This document shows, one piece after another, positions 53,228 through 61,605 of a stretch of 64,000 nucleotides of DNA. The stretch comes from Pseudomonas protegens CHA0 (GTDB lineage: Bacteria; Pseudomonadota; Gammaproteobacteria; Pseudomonadales; Pseudomonadaceae). The stretch is from contig NC_021237.1 in NCBI RefSeq assembly GCF_000397205.1, positions 3,163,001 through 3,227,000 on the forward strand. Direction: 5' to 3'. The translations under genes and the position numbers were made by a program. The notes beneath the pieces are model-generated. The model saw only the letters and a list, made by a program, of their open reading frames with translations, was not told the origin of the DNA and ran no database searches. The number at the start of each line of letters is the position of its first letter. Within the stretch, counting starts at the first letter, position 1.

Positions 53228-55303
53228 ATGCTCATCGGTAGCTACTCCTCCGCACTGGTCCTGATCTCCATTTTCGTGGCGATCCTCGCTTCCTATACTG
53301 CCCTTGACCTGACCGGGCGCATTGCCACCACCACCGGCCGTGCCGCTTATCTATGGATGATGGGCGGAGCCCTGGCCATGGGCGTCGGTGTGTGGTCCAT
53401 GCACTTTATCGGCATGCTGGCCTTCAGCCTGCCCATTGATCTGGGCTACGACATCCAGCTCACCGCCTTGTCGTTGCTGATCTCGATCCTGTCCTGCGGC
53501 TTTGCCCTGTGGCTGGTGAGCCAGCCGCGGCTGCCGCTGTGGCAGTTGCTGTTCGGCGCACTGGTCATGGGCTCGGGCATCAGTGGCATGCACTACACCG
53601 GCATGGCGGCCATGCGCATGCAGCCGGGCATCGACTACGACCCGAGCCTGTTCGGCGCCTCGCTGCTGATTGCCTTCGGCGCGTCGCTGGCGGCGCTGTG
53701 GATTGCCTTTCGCCTGCGCCAGAACACCCCTTACGTACGTCTGGCCCGGACCGGCGCGGCGATTGTCATGGGCTTTGCCATCGTCGGCATGCATTACACC
53801 GGCATGGCCGCGGCGCGTTTCGCCGATGGCAGTTTCTGCGGCGCCCTGGGCAACGGCCTGAGCGGCAAGGGCCTGGACAACCTGGTGCTGATCACCACCC
53901 TGGCGGTGCTGATCATTGCCTTGCTGACCTCGGTGCTGGATGCGCGGCTGGAAGCCCGCACCGCGGTGCTGGCGCAATCGTTGACCGAAGCCAACAAGGA
54001 ACTGACCCAACTGGCGTTGCACGACACCCTGACCGGGCTGCCGAATCGCATTCTGCTGGCCGACCGCATTGACCAGGCGATGCACCGGGTCACTGCCCAT
54101 GGTGGCTGTTTTGCGCTGATGTTCATCGATCTGGACGGTTTCAAGCCGGTCAACGACGCCTTTGGCCACCACATGGGCGACCAGTTGCTGCGCGAAGTGG
54201 CCCAGCGCCTGCGCGAGGATTTGCGCAGCGAAGACACCCTGGCGCGGATCGGCGGCGATGAGTTCGTGCTGCTGGTGCAACTGGCCGAGCCGGACGATGC
54301 CCTGCGCCTGGCGGCACGCCAGGTGGGGCTGGTATCGCGCTCGTTCCGGGTGGCCGAGCACGACCTGCAGATTTCCGCCAGCATCGGCATTGCGGTGTAC
54401 CCGGGCAATGGCCTGAGTGCCCAGGAACTGCTGATGAACGCCGATGCGGCGATGTACCACGCCAAGGGCACCGGCAAGAATGGCTACAGCTTTTTCGATG
54501 CCTCGATGAACAGCAATGCCCGGCGCCAGCTGCAATTGCTGCAGGACCTGCGCAATGCCCTGGAGCATCATCAGTTCCGCCTGCACTACCAACCCAAGTT
54601 CGACGCTGCCAATGGCCTGCCGGTGGGGGCCGAGGCGCTGTTGCGCTGGGAGCATCCCCAGCATGGCCTGCTGCTGCCGGACAAGTTCATCGAACTGGCG
54701 GAGAAGACCGGGCTGATCATTGCCATCGGCGAGTGGGTGCTCAACGAGGCCTGCCGGCAGATGCGCGAGTGGTACGTCCAGGGCTACACCGACTGGCGCA
54801 TCGCGGTGAATCTCTCGGCCTTGCAGTTCTGCCATGCCGGGCTGGTCAGGAGCGTGGCCAATGCCCTGGAACGCTACCACCTGCCGGCCAACAACCTGAC
54901 CCTGGAAATCACCGAAACCACGGCAATGAACGACGCCGATGTCAGCATGCTTGTCCTGCAACAGCTGGCGGACATGGGGGTGGACCTGTCCATCGACGAT
55001 TTCGGCACCGGCTATTCCAGCCTGATGTACCTCAAGCGCCTGCCGGCCAACGAGCTGAAGATCGACCGCGGCTTCGTCCGCGACCTGGAGCACGACAGCG
55101 ACGATGCCGCCATCGTCTCGGCCATTGTCGCCCTGGGCCAGGCACTGGGCCTGCGGATCGTCGCCGAGGGCGTGGAAACCGGGGTGCAGCAGACCTTCCT
55201 CACCCAACTGGGCTGTGATTCCCTGCAAGGCTATTTCCTTGGCCATCCGCTGCCGCCCGAAGGTTTCATGCAGGGCATCCACCGGGGCGAAGAAAAAGCC
55301 TGA
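53228..55303 (+). CDS. mucR: MHYT-GGDEF-EAL cyclic-di-GMP protein (MucR type)
   Basis: 691 residues. The N-terminal membrane domain has seven helices with three MHYT-type motifs (MHFIGM, MHYTGMAAMRM, MHYTGMAAARF), thought to bind metal and sense O2, CO or NO. It is followed by an intact GGDEF domain (RIGGDEFVLLVQ) and an intact EAL domain (GAEALLRWEHP; LSIDDFGTGYSSLMYLKRLP; IVAEGVETGVQQ). Architecture and length match MucR of P. aeruginosa (diguanylate cyclase and phosphodiesterase that affects alginate and NO-dependent dispersal). Both enzymatic domains look catalytically competent. Confidence 0.93.
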   Translation: MLIGSYSSALVLISIFVAILASYTALDLTGRIATTTGRAAYLWMMGGALAMGVGVWSMHFIGMLAFSLPIDLGYDIQLTALSLLISILSCGFALWLVSQPRLPLWQLLFGALVMGSGISGMHYTGMAAMRMQPGIDYDPSLFGASLLIAFGASLAALWIAFRLRQNTPYVRLARTGAAIVMGFAIVGMHYTGMAAARFADGSFCGALGNGLSGKGLDNLVLITTLAVLIIALLTSVLDARLEARTAVLAQSLTEANKELTQLALHDTLTGLPNRILLADRIDQAMHRVTAHGGCFALMFIDLDGFKPVNDAFGHHMGDQLLREVAQRLREDLRSEDTLARIGGDEFVLLVQLAEPDDALRLAARQVGLVSRSFRVAEHDLQISASIGIAVYPGNGLSAQELLMNADAAMYHAKGTGKNGYSFFDASMNSNARRQLQLLQDLRNALEHHQFRLHYQPKFDAANGLPVGAEALLRWEHPQHGLLLPDKFIELAEKTGLIIAIGEWVLNEACRQMREWYVQGYTDWRIAVNLSALQFCHAGLVRSVANALERYHLPANNLTLEITETTAMNDADVSMLVLQQLADMGVDLSIDDFGTGYSSLMYLKRLPANELKIDRGFVRDLEHDSDDAAIVSAIVALGQALGLRIVAEGVETGVQQTFLTQLGCDSLQGYFLGHPLPPEGFMQGIHRGEEKA

Positions 55304-55511
55304 GCCTCTCGCCTTGCCGGCTGCGGTCGCGATCTGGCGGCAGTTCGCAGGGATATGGCCGCCGCCCAGGTCCCTGCCGGTTTGCGCCGTCGGTGCGCGG
55401 GGCTACCGTGCACTTCTACTGGCTTGATGTGGCACATTTGCGCAGTTTTCATCGCCGCCCGCGCGGTGTTTAATGGCTCGCGTTGATATGTTCAGTGAGG
55501 GAGTCGGCAGC

Positions 55512-56258
55512 ATGGATAAAGTCATCGTCATCACCGGTGGCGGACGGGGTATAGGCGCCGCCACGGCAGTGTTGGCCGCGCAGCAGGGATTCAAGGTGTG
55601 CATCAACTACCAGGCCGACGAGCAGTCCGCCCTGCAGGTGCTCGAACAGGTTCGCGCCCTGGGCGTGCAGGCCATTGCGGTGCGCGCCGACGTCAGCATC
55701 GAGGATGAAGTGATCGGTCTGTTCCAGCGGGTCGACAGCGAGCTGGGGCGGGTCACGGCCCTGGTCAACAATGCCGGGACCGTGGGCCACAAGTCGCGGC
55801 TGGATGAAATGTCCGAATTTCGCATCCAGAAGATCATGAAGACCAATGTCATGGGGCCGATCCTCTGCGCCAAGCACGCGGTGCTGCGCATGTCGCCGCG
55901 CCATGGCGGGCAGGGCGGCAGCATCGTCAACGTCTCCTCTGTGGCGGCGCGCCTGGGTTCGCCGGGGGAATACGTCGACTACGCCGCCTCCAAGGGCGCC
56001 CTGGACACCTTCACCATCGGCCTGTCCAAGGAAGTGGCGGGCGAGGGCATCCGCGTCAACGCGGTGCGCCCGGGCTATATCTACACCGACTTTCATGCCC
56101 TGAGCGGCGATGCCGACCGGGTCAGCAAGCTGGAATCGGCAATCCCCATGGGGCGTGGCGGGCGTCCTGATGAAGTAGCCGAGGCGATTGTCTGGCTGCT
56201 GTCGGACAAGGCCTCCTACGCCACCGGCACCTTCGTCGACCTGGGCGGCGGCCGCTGA
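55512..56258 (+). CDS. SDR family oxidoreductase
   Basis: 248 residues from ATG 55512 (MDKVIVITGGGRGIGAATAV); the upstream extension is not SDR-like. Cofactor motif TGGGRGIG, NNAG within VTALVNNAGTVGHKS, active-site YVDYAASKGALDTF and a C-terminal GTFVDLGGGR give a complete classical SDR, close to FabG or glucose/3-oxoacyl-reductase types. Substrate unknown. It is followed by two REP doublets. Confidence 0.92.
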   Translation: MDKVIVITGGGRGIGAATAVLAAQQGFKVCINYQADEQSALQVLEQVRALGVQAIAVRADVSIEDEVIGLFQRVDSELGRVTALVNNAGTVGHKSRLDEMSEFRIQKIMKTNVMGPILCAKHAVLRMSPRHGGQGGSIVNVSSVAARLGSPGEYVDYAASKGALDTFTIGLSKEVAGEGIRVNAVRPGYIYTDFHALSGDADRVSKLESAIPMGRGGRPDEVAEAIVWLLSDKASYATGTFVDLGGGR

Positions 56259-56284
56259 GCCCCCGCAAGTCCGCGGCCTATCCC

Positions 56285-56476
56285 GTAGGAGCCGGCTTGC
56301 CGGCGAAGGGGCCCTCAAGCCTTGCGCCGACCTTGCAGACGCCTTCGCTGGCAAGCCAGCTCCTACAGCCCCCTCCGAGCTTGTGGTCTGCCGTGTAGGA
56401 GCCGGCTTGCCGGCGAAGAGGCCCTTGAGTCTTGCGCCGCGCTTGCGGACGCCTTCGCTGGCAAGCCAGCTCCTGC
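56285..56476. repeat. Two tandem REP doublets
   Basis: Hairpin pairs at 56285-56366 and 56395-56476, each GTAGGAGCCGGCTTGCCGGC plus inverted GCTGGCAAGCCAGCTCCT. They end right before the convergent membrane gene. Confidence 0.92.
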
Positions 56477-56483
56477 GGTTTCC

Positions 56484-57038
56484 TCAGCGGGCGCGGCGGC
56501 GGCCGGGGCCGATCAGCAGGGCCAGCAATAGCCCCAGTACGCTGGTGCCAAAGCTCATCAACTGTGGCATCAGGAACCCCAGGGTTTCCCCCGGGCGGTT
56601 GCAGCTGTAGCCATATCCATCGCCTTGCTCATGGGCCCAGACGCCCGGTGTGGCGCTCACGTCCACAGGCGCCGAAGGTGCGGGTTCCTCATTGGAGATC
56701 CCCAGGTTCGAATGGCTCGCGCTGCGCCTTTCCAGCTGTTCGATGGCCTGCAACTGGGCGTCGTTGCAGCGGTTCTGCGCCCAATTGCCGACCACCACCA
56801 GGACGGACAGCAGAAGCAGCAGCGGCACCGGGTAATAACGCCGGGTCCGCAGCAGGGGCGCCACCATCAGCCCGGCCAGGAAACCCGCCAGCAGCAGATT
56901 GACCCAGAACCACGGGCCGCCTTCCCAGCTCGGCGGTATCAACTGCACCAGCAGCGGGGGCAGCACAACGCGGGCGAACAGCAGGCACAGGGCGGCTGCG
57001 AGCAGGGTGATCAGCAGGGTCTTGATCCAGGATTTCAT
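56484..57038 (-). CDS. Membrane protein downstream of PoNi genes
   Basis: 184 residues from ATG 57038 (MKSWIKTLLITLLAAALCLL). Four hydrophobic segments, including FWVNLLLAGFLAGLMVAPLL and PVPLLLLLSVLVVVGNWAQ, and a last one at the C-terminus (GTSVLGLLLALLIGP); a charged loop of about 60 residues lies between helices 3 and 4. It is the last gene of the PoNi-like island, 59 bases from the second immunity gene. No known family; a further immunity or accessory role is only suggested by location. Confidence 0.7.
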   Translation of the reverse strand: MKSWIKTLLITLLAAALCLLFARVVLPPLLVQLIPPSWEGGPWFWVNLLLAGFLAGLMVAPLLRTRRYYPVPLLLLLSVLVVVGNWAQNRCNDAQLQAIEQLERRSASHSNLGISNEEPAPSAPVDVSATPGVWAHEQGDGYGYSCNRPGETLGFLMPQLMSFGTSVLGLLLALLIGPGRRRAR

Positions 57039-57096
57039 GGGCAATGCATAACCTTTAAGAAGGAGCGGTAAACGGGGGCTATCAGTGCTGCGCCAG

Positions 57097-57873
57097 CTAT
57101 TGGGGCATCGGCGGCGGGGTAAAGCGCCGGGCGTATTCGAGCATCTCCCGGGGGAAGACCATGTGCTTGACCGCGCTGTCGTCCAGGCCGTAGAGGTAGG
57201 CCACTGCCGCAGCTTCAAAGGCCCAGTAGCCGAAGTAGGATTCACCGTCCAGGTGGGAGTCGTGCCATGGGGCCTGCTCGAACGCTTCATACCACTGGTT
57301 GCAGTACTCCACCAGCAGCTCCCGGGCCTCGTCCGCTTGATCGGCGTAGATGGCCCTGATCAGCGGCGTGTAGACCGGGTGGTACCACTCATCAATGTCT
57401 GCGCGGCCCGGCAGGCAGGGCTTGAGCAAGTCCTCGATCAGGGTGTCCTCGGCGTGGTAGCCGGCGCGGTCCTGCAGCGCCGCCATGCGCGGCAGCAGGT
57501 CGCGGCGTTGCAGCAGGATGCACAGGCTGATGACCTGCACGTATTCCTCGTACTGGTCGAGGTAGTCCTCGATGTTCAGCGGCGCGATATCGGGCACCTC
57601 GTTGCACAGGGCCAGGGTGCGCTGATGCTCCTCGTAGCTGGCGATCAGTGCGTCCAGCTCCTGGGCCAGCTCCGGCATGGCCTTGCCGCCGGTGTAGCCC
57701 AGGATCAGATGGTCCAGGCGTGCTCGCTTGACCTCCCAGGCCTTGAGCGAGGCTTCCTGCCCGGGGTAGTCCTCTTCCATAGAGTGTGTCTGCCAATGGG
57801 CTTCGGTACCCGCCAGGAACTCCAGGAGGATGGGGTACTGCTTCGGGTCGAGAAACACCTGCCTGCGTTGCAT
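57097..57873 (-). CDS. PoNe immunity protein-like (PoNi, DUF1911 type), copy 2
   Basis: 258 residues. The DUF1910/DUF1911 pattern is clear: ARLDHLILGYTGGKAMPELA (the Y-x-G-G/R region) and the C-terminal LLVEYCNQWYEAFEQAPWHD, then YFGYWAFEAAAVAYLYGLDD with FPREMLEYARRFTPP. These proteins neutralise PoNe-type DNase effectors delivered by type VI secretion or other contact systems. Its N-terminus MQRRQVFLDPKQYPILLEFL is close to copy 1; the terminal 200 bases of the two genes are almost identical. It lies 14 bases after copy 1. Confidence 0.82.
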   Translation of the reverse strand: MQRRQVFLDPKQYPILLEFLAGTEAHWQTHSMEEDYPGQEASLKAWEVKRARLDHLILGYTGGKAMPELAQELDALIASYEEHQRTLALCNEVPDIAPLNIEDYLDQYEEYVQVISLCILLQRRDLLPRMAALQDRAGYHAEDTLIEDLLKPCLPGRADIDEWYHPVYTPLIRAIYADQADEARELLVEYCNQWYEAFEQAPWHDSHLDGESYFGYWAFEAAAVAYLYGLDDSAVKHMVFPREMLEYARRFTPPPMPQ

Positions 57874-57887
57874 GTCAGTACCCGGCC

Positions 57888-58673
57888 TCAGTGGAAGGGC
57901 CTCGGCGGCGGGGTAAAGCGCCGGGCGTATTCGAGCATCTCCCGGGGGAAGACCATGTGTTTCACCGCGCTGTCGTCCAGGCCGTAGAGGTAGGCCACCG
58001 CCGCCGCTTCAAAGGCCCAGTAGCCGAAGTAGGAACCCTCGTCGCCGTCCAGGTGGCTGTCGTGCCATGGGGCCTGTTCGAACGCCTCGTACCACTGGTT
58101 GCAGTACTCCACCAGCAGTTCCCGGGGTTCATCCGGATCTTCGGTGTAGATGGCCCGGATCAGGGGCGTGGAGACGTCGTGGAACCACTGATCAACGTCT
58201 TCACGATCCGGCAGGTAGGCCTTGAGCAGGTCCTCGATCAGGGTGTCCTGGCCGCCAAAGCCGGCACGGTCCTGCAGCAGCACCAGACGCGGCAGCAGGT
58301 CGCTGCGCTGCAGCAGGATGCACAGGCTGATGACCTGGACATATTCCTCGTACTCGTCGGGGTAGTCTTCGATGTTCAGCGGCGCGATATCCGGTCGTTC
58401 TTCATAAACCTCCATCTTGCGCTGGTAATCTTCGTAGCCTTCGATCACCCCATCCAGCTCCCGGGCCAGTTGCTCCATGGGCGCACCGCCGGTGTAGCCC
58501 AGGATCAGGTGGTGCAGGCGCGCGCTGCGCACACTGGAAGCCTTGAGGGAGGCTTCCTGCTCGGGGCTGTCGGCCATCATCGAGTGGGTCTGCCAGTGGG
58601 CCTCTTCGCCGGCCAGGCTTTCGAGGAAGTCGTGGTACTGCTTGTGGCTGAGAAACACTTGTCTGCGGTTCAT
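57888..58673 (-). CDS. PoNe immunity protein-like (PoNi, DUF1911 type), copy 1
   Basis: 261 residues, a close paralogue of copy 2 with the same DUF1911 core (LLVEYCNQWYEAFEQAPWHD; YFGYWAFEAAAVAYLYGLDD) and the same start context (MNRRQVFLSHKQYHDFLESL). The middle differs more (SLKASSVRSARLHHLILGYT; YEDYQRKMEVYEERPDIAPL), as expected where immunity specificity is set. Fourteen bases after the scaffold gene. Tandem immunity paralogues usually protect against several alleles of one toxin. Confidence 0.82.
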   Translation of the reverse strand: MNRRQVFLSHKQYHDFLESLAGEEAHWQTHSMMADSPEQEASLKASSVRSARLHHLILGYTGGAPMEQLARELDGVIEGYEDYQRKMEVYEERPDIAPLNIEDYPDEYEEYVQVISLCILLQRSDLLPRLVLLQDRAGFGGQDTLIEDLLKAYLPDREDVDQWFHDVSTPLIRAIYTEDPDEPRELLVEYCNQWYEAFEQAPWHDSHLDGDEGSYFGYWAFEAAAVAYLYGLDDSAVKHMVFPREMLEYARRFTPPPRPFH

Positions 58674-58687
58674 GTCGGTGCCTTGTC

Positions 58688-59743
58688 TCAGTACACGGGA
58701 ATCAGGGTGAAGGGCGCCTTGCGCTGCGAGGCTTCCAGCAGCAGGGTCGCCAGGTCGACTTCGGCGGGCTCCAGGTCAAGCTGCTCCAGCTCTTCTTCCA
58801 GTTGCTGCGCATCGGCGGGCAGGGCAACGATCGGCAGGCGCAGGTAGGGCCGCGGGTCTTCGCCGTAGTAGATCTTCACCGGGCCCTCGGGGATGCCTTC
58901 CAGGCGGGCAAAACCCTCTTCGTCGAGGTTGCCCTCGGCTTGCGAGCCATCACTGAACACTGCTCGGTAGGCGGCGCCGGACACTGGCTCCAGGTTGGGG
59001 TAGTGCAGGTTCAGCTCCAGCCAGTGGCCCTCACCGGTGAGGTGTTCCAGGCCCTGGTTGATGTCCTGGGCGATGCTCGCGGCGTCGTGGGCGCCGGGTT
59101 GTGGCGCGGCGGTGAGGGTCGTTGGGCGCGGTTCCAGGGAGGACTGCGGCTTGGGTGCCAGGGCCGGGCCGCGGCTGTGGGCGGCGGCCGAGTTGTTGCG
59201 TTGCTCGGCGATCCAGGGGGCTATGCGTTCTTGCACCGACACCATGAGGAACTCGGTGTGTTCGCAGGCTTCGTTGAGGTTGTGCAGCACCAGGCGCTGC
59301 TGCTGGGGCGTCAGGCCGTTGAAGGTGCTGGAGGCGCTCACGCCGCGGATGATCTCGGGCAGTTCTTCGGCCAGGCGCACGGGGTCCAGGCACTTTTCCA
59401 GCAGCTGTTCGGGGCTGGTTTTCAGGCGGCAGGCCAGCAGGGTGTAGCGGATCATGTCGAAGAGCTTTTCGGCGTGGCGCTGGGGGGCGCGGTTGATCAG
59501 GCGCAGAAGGGTCTTCAGGCCTTGTCCCGGGCCGGGGATCCAGCCGATCAGGGCCAGGGCCAGGTCGAAGAAGGCGTCTTCCTCGTCCTTGGGGTTGTTG
59601 ATGGCGTCCAGCTCGAAGATCGCCTGGATGCAGTCGTAGGCGTTGAGTTCCTGGGTCAGCAGTGGCAGACGGCCGCGTTCGATCGCCTTGAGCAGTTCGG
59701 CCTTGGCCTCTGGGTAGTCGTCGTAATACAGGTCTTCGACCAT
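58688..59743 (-). CDS. T6SS effector-like scaffold without a recognisable toxin domain
   Basis: 351 residues from ATG 59743 (AGGA seven bases upstream). The N-terminal part (YDCIQAIFELDAINNPKDEE, DLALALIGWIPGPGQGLKTL) matches the trafficking region found ahead of polymorphic toxins in Pseudomonas. The C-terminal part (VSGAAYRAVFSDGSQAEGNL, DEEGFARLEGIPEGPVKIYY) is the small beta-sandwich seen in VgrG/PAAR-associated proteins. There is no PoNe nuclease domain or other recognisable catalytic motif, and the protein ends FTLIPVY. Adjacent PoNi genes imply that a PoNe toxin once was, or elsewhere is, its cargo. It could also be a loading adaptor. Confidence 0.68.
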   Translation of the reverse strand: MVEDLYYDDYPEAKAELLKAIERGRLPLLTQELNAYDCIQAIFELDAINNPKDEEDAFFDLALALIGWIPGPGQGLKTLLRLINRAPQRHAEKLFDMIRYTLLACRLKTSPEQLLEKCLDPVRLAEELPEIIRGVSASSTFNGLTPQQQRLVLHNLNEACEHTEFLMVSVQERIAPWIAEQRNNSAAAHSRGPALAPKPQSSLEPRPTTLTAAPQPGAHDAASIAQDINQGLEHLTGEGHWLELNLHYPNLEPVSGAAYRAVFSDGSQAEGNLDEEGFARLEGIPEGPVKIYYGEDPRPYLRLPIVALPADAQQLEEELEQLDLEPAEVDLATLLLEASQRKAPFTLIPVY

Positions 59744-59933
59744 GACGTGTTCCTTTCCCTGGAAAATTGGAGCGCGGATGCTGAATGAGTTGAGGGGAGG
59801 TGGCAAGGGGATTTGGTTCTTTCATGGGGCGCGTGGGATGGGGTACCTATCCATTCCGGCGGGTGCGGCTACTTGCGGTTCCGCTCTTGCATCGACTCAC
59901 TCGGCCTGGAGATTGGGTGGTGTGCAGCGCTCC

Positions 59934-60015
59934 GTAGGAGCTGGCTTGCCCGCGAAGGCGTCCGCTCAGGCGCTGCATGGCTCACGGGCCTCTTCGCCGG
60001 CAAGCCGGCTCCTAC
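59934..60015. repeat. REP doublet
   Basis: GTAGGAGCTGGCTTGCCCGC and the inverted GCCGGCAAGCCGGCTCCTAC, between the T6SS-like island and mpaR. Confidence 0.9.
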
Positions 60016-60038
60016 AGGTGTGGATGGGGCGGTTGTGC

Positions 60039-61475
60039 TTAAAAGGACCGAATGATCCGTCCCAGGGTTTCCATGGCCTTTTCCGCGGCTTCGTTCCACG
60101 GGCTGCCGTAGTTCAGGCGGATGCAGTTGCGAAAGCGCTGGGTCGGGGAAAAGATCGGCCCTGGGGCAATGCTGATGCCTTGGGCCAGGGCCATCTGGAA
60201 CAGTTTCAGCGAGTCCATCTGCGGCGGCAGCTCCAGCCACAGGAAGTAGCCGCCTGCCGGCTGGCTGACCCGGGTCTGGGCCGGGAAGTAGCGGGCGATC
60301 GCCGCCAGCATGGCGCTCTGCTGTTCTTCCAGGGCATAGCGCAGCTTGCGCAGGTGGCGGTCGTAGCCACCGTGTTGCAGGTAGTCGGCAATCGCCGCCT
60401 GGGCCGGCATCGAGGCACACAACGAGGTCATCAGTTTCAGCCGTTCGATCTTCTGCGCATAGCGCCCGGCCGCGACCCAGCCGATGCGGTAGCCCGGGGC
60501 CAGGCTCTTGGCGAAGGAGCCGCAGTGCATCACCAGGCCCTCGGTGTCGAAGGCCTTGGCCGGTTTCGGCGCCTGCTGGCCGTAGTACAGCTCGGCGTAG
60601 ACGTCGTCTTCGATCAGCGGCACCTGGTGCTGGCGCAGCAGCTCCACCAGCTCCTGTTTCTTCGCCTCGGGCATGCTCGCGCCCATGGGGTTCTGGAAAT
60701 TGGTCATGCACCAGCAGGCCTTGATCGGGTGCCGCTCCAGGGTCTGGGCCAGAACCCCGAGGTCGATGCCATCGCGCGGGTGCACGGGGATTTCCACCGC
60801 CTTGAGCTTGAGCCGCTCCAGCACTTGCAGGCTGGCGTAGAAGGCCGGAGCCTCGATGGCCACCAGGTCGCCGGGCTCGGTCACCGCTTGCAGGCACAGG
60901 TTCAGCGCCTCCAGGGCGCCGTTGGTGATCAGCAACTCCTCCATGGGCAGCATCAGCCCGGCCACCATGTAGCGCAGGGCGATCTGCCGGCGCAGCTGCG
61001 GATTGCCCGGCGACATGTCGGTGACCACCACCCGCGGGTCCATCTCGCGGCTGGCGCTGGCCAGGGAGCGCGACAGGCGCTGCAGGGGGAACAGGGTCGG
61101 GCTGGGGAACGCCGAGCCGAAAGGCACGGTGCTCGGGTCCTTGATCGAATCGAGCACCGAGAACACCAGTTCGCTGACATCGACTTCGGTGGATTCATTG
61201 ACTTCGCTGCTGATCACCGGCTCCGAGAACGGGCTCGGCGCGTGGGCATTGACGAAGTAGCCGGAGCGCGGGCGGGCGCGGATCAGGCCGCGACGCTCCA
61301 GCAGGTAATAGGCCTGGAACACTGTCGACGGGCTGACCCCGTAGGTCTGGCTGGCGTAGCGCACCGAAGGCACACGCTGGCCCGGCCCCAGGACCCCGGA
61401 GCGGATCAGTTCGGCGATGTCATCGGCGAATTTTTCGTAGCGTTTCATCTGCGGTTGAGGATCCAGTCTGGTCAT
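60039..61475 (-). CDS. mpaR: MocR-type GntR/aminotransferase regulator (MpaR-like)
   Basis: 478 residues. GntR winged helix at residues 10-75 (YEKFADDIAELIRSGVLGPG, VSPSTVFQAYYLLERRGLIR), then a fold-type I aminotransferase domain: VTDMSPGNPQLRRQIALRYM, CMTNFQNPMGASMPE, and the PLP lysine Lys323 in GSFAKSLAPGYRIGW. MocR proteins use PLP or its aldimines as signal. It sits upstream of ccoG (opposite end) as PA4132 does beside PA4131; PA4132 is MpaR, a regulator reported to affect anthranilate/PQS metabolism and ccoN4. Here ccoN4 and the reductase lie 27 kb away, so the regulon may be dispersed. Confidence 0.85.
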   Translation of the reverse strand: MTRLDPQPQMKRYEKFADDIAELIRSGVLGPGQRVPSVRYASQTYGVSPSTVFQAYYLLERRGLIRARPRSGYFVNAHAPSPFSEPVISSEVNESTEVDVSELVFSVLDSIKDPSTVPFGSAFPSPTLFPLQRLSRSLASASREMDPRVVVTDMSPGNPQLRRQIALRYMVAGLMLPMEELLITNGALEALNLCLQAVTEPGDLVAIEAPAFYASLQVLERLKLKAVEIPVHPRDGIDLGVLAQTLERHPIKACWCMTNFQNPMGASMPEAKKQELVELLRQHQVPLIEDDVYAELYYGQQAPKPAKAFDTEGLVMHCGSFAKSLAPGYRIGWVAAGRYAQKIERLKLMTSLCASMPAQAAIADYLQHGGYDRHLRKLRYALEEQQSAMLAAIARYFPAQTRVSQPAGGYFLWLELPPQMDSLKLFQMALAQGISIAPGPIFSPTQRFRNCIRLNYGSPWNEAAEKAMETLGRIIRSF

Positions 61476-61510
61476 CGGGTCGACATATCTGCGGTGGCGA
61501 GGGAGTGACG

Positions 61511-61532
61511 AACGCCGCCAGCGGGCTGGCGG
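61511..61532 (-). terminator. Hairpin between ccoG and mpaR
   Basis: CGCCGCCAGC-GG-GCTGGCGGCG, a 10-bp perfect inverted repeat (forming about 8 bp plus loop) shortly after the ccoG stop. A second GC palindrome lies at about 61555. Probable partial terminator separating ccoG from mpaR, both on the minus strand. Confidence 0.45.
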
Positions 61533-61605
61533 CGGGTGTCCGGTTCATTGGCTCCGGGGCCGGCCCCGGGGGGAGCCGGCTCCCTCGCCAGGGCATTCTA
61601 GAGGC

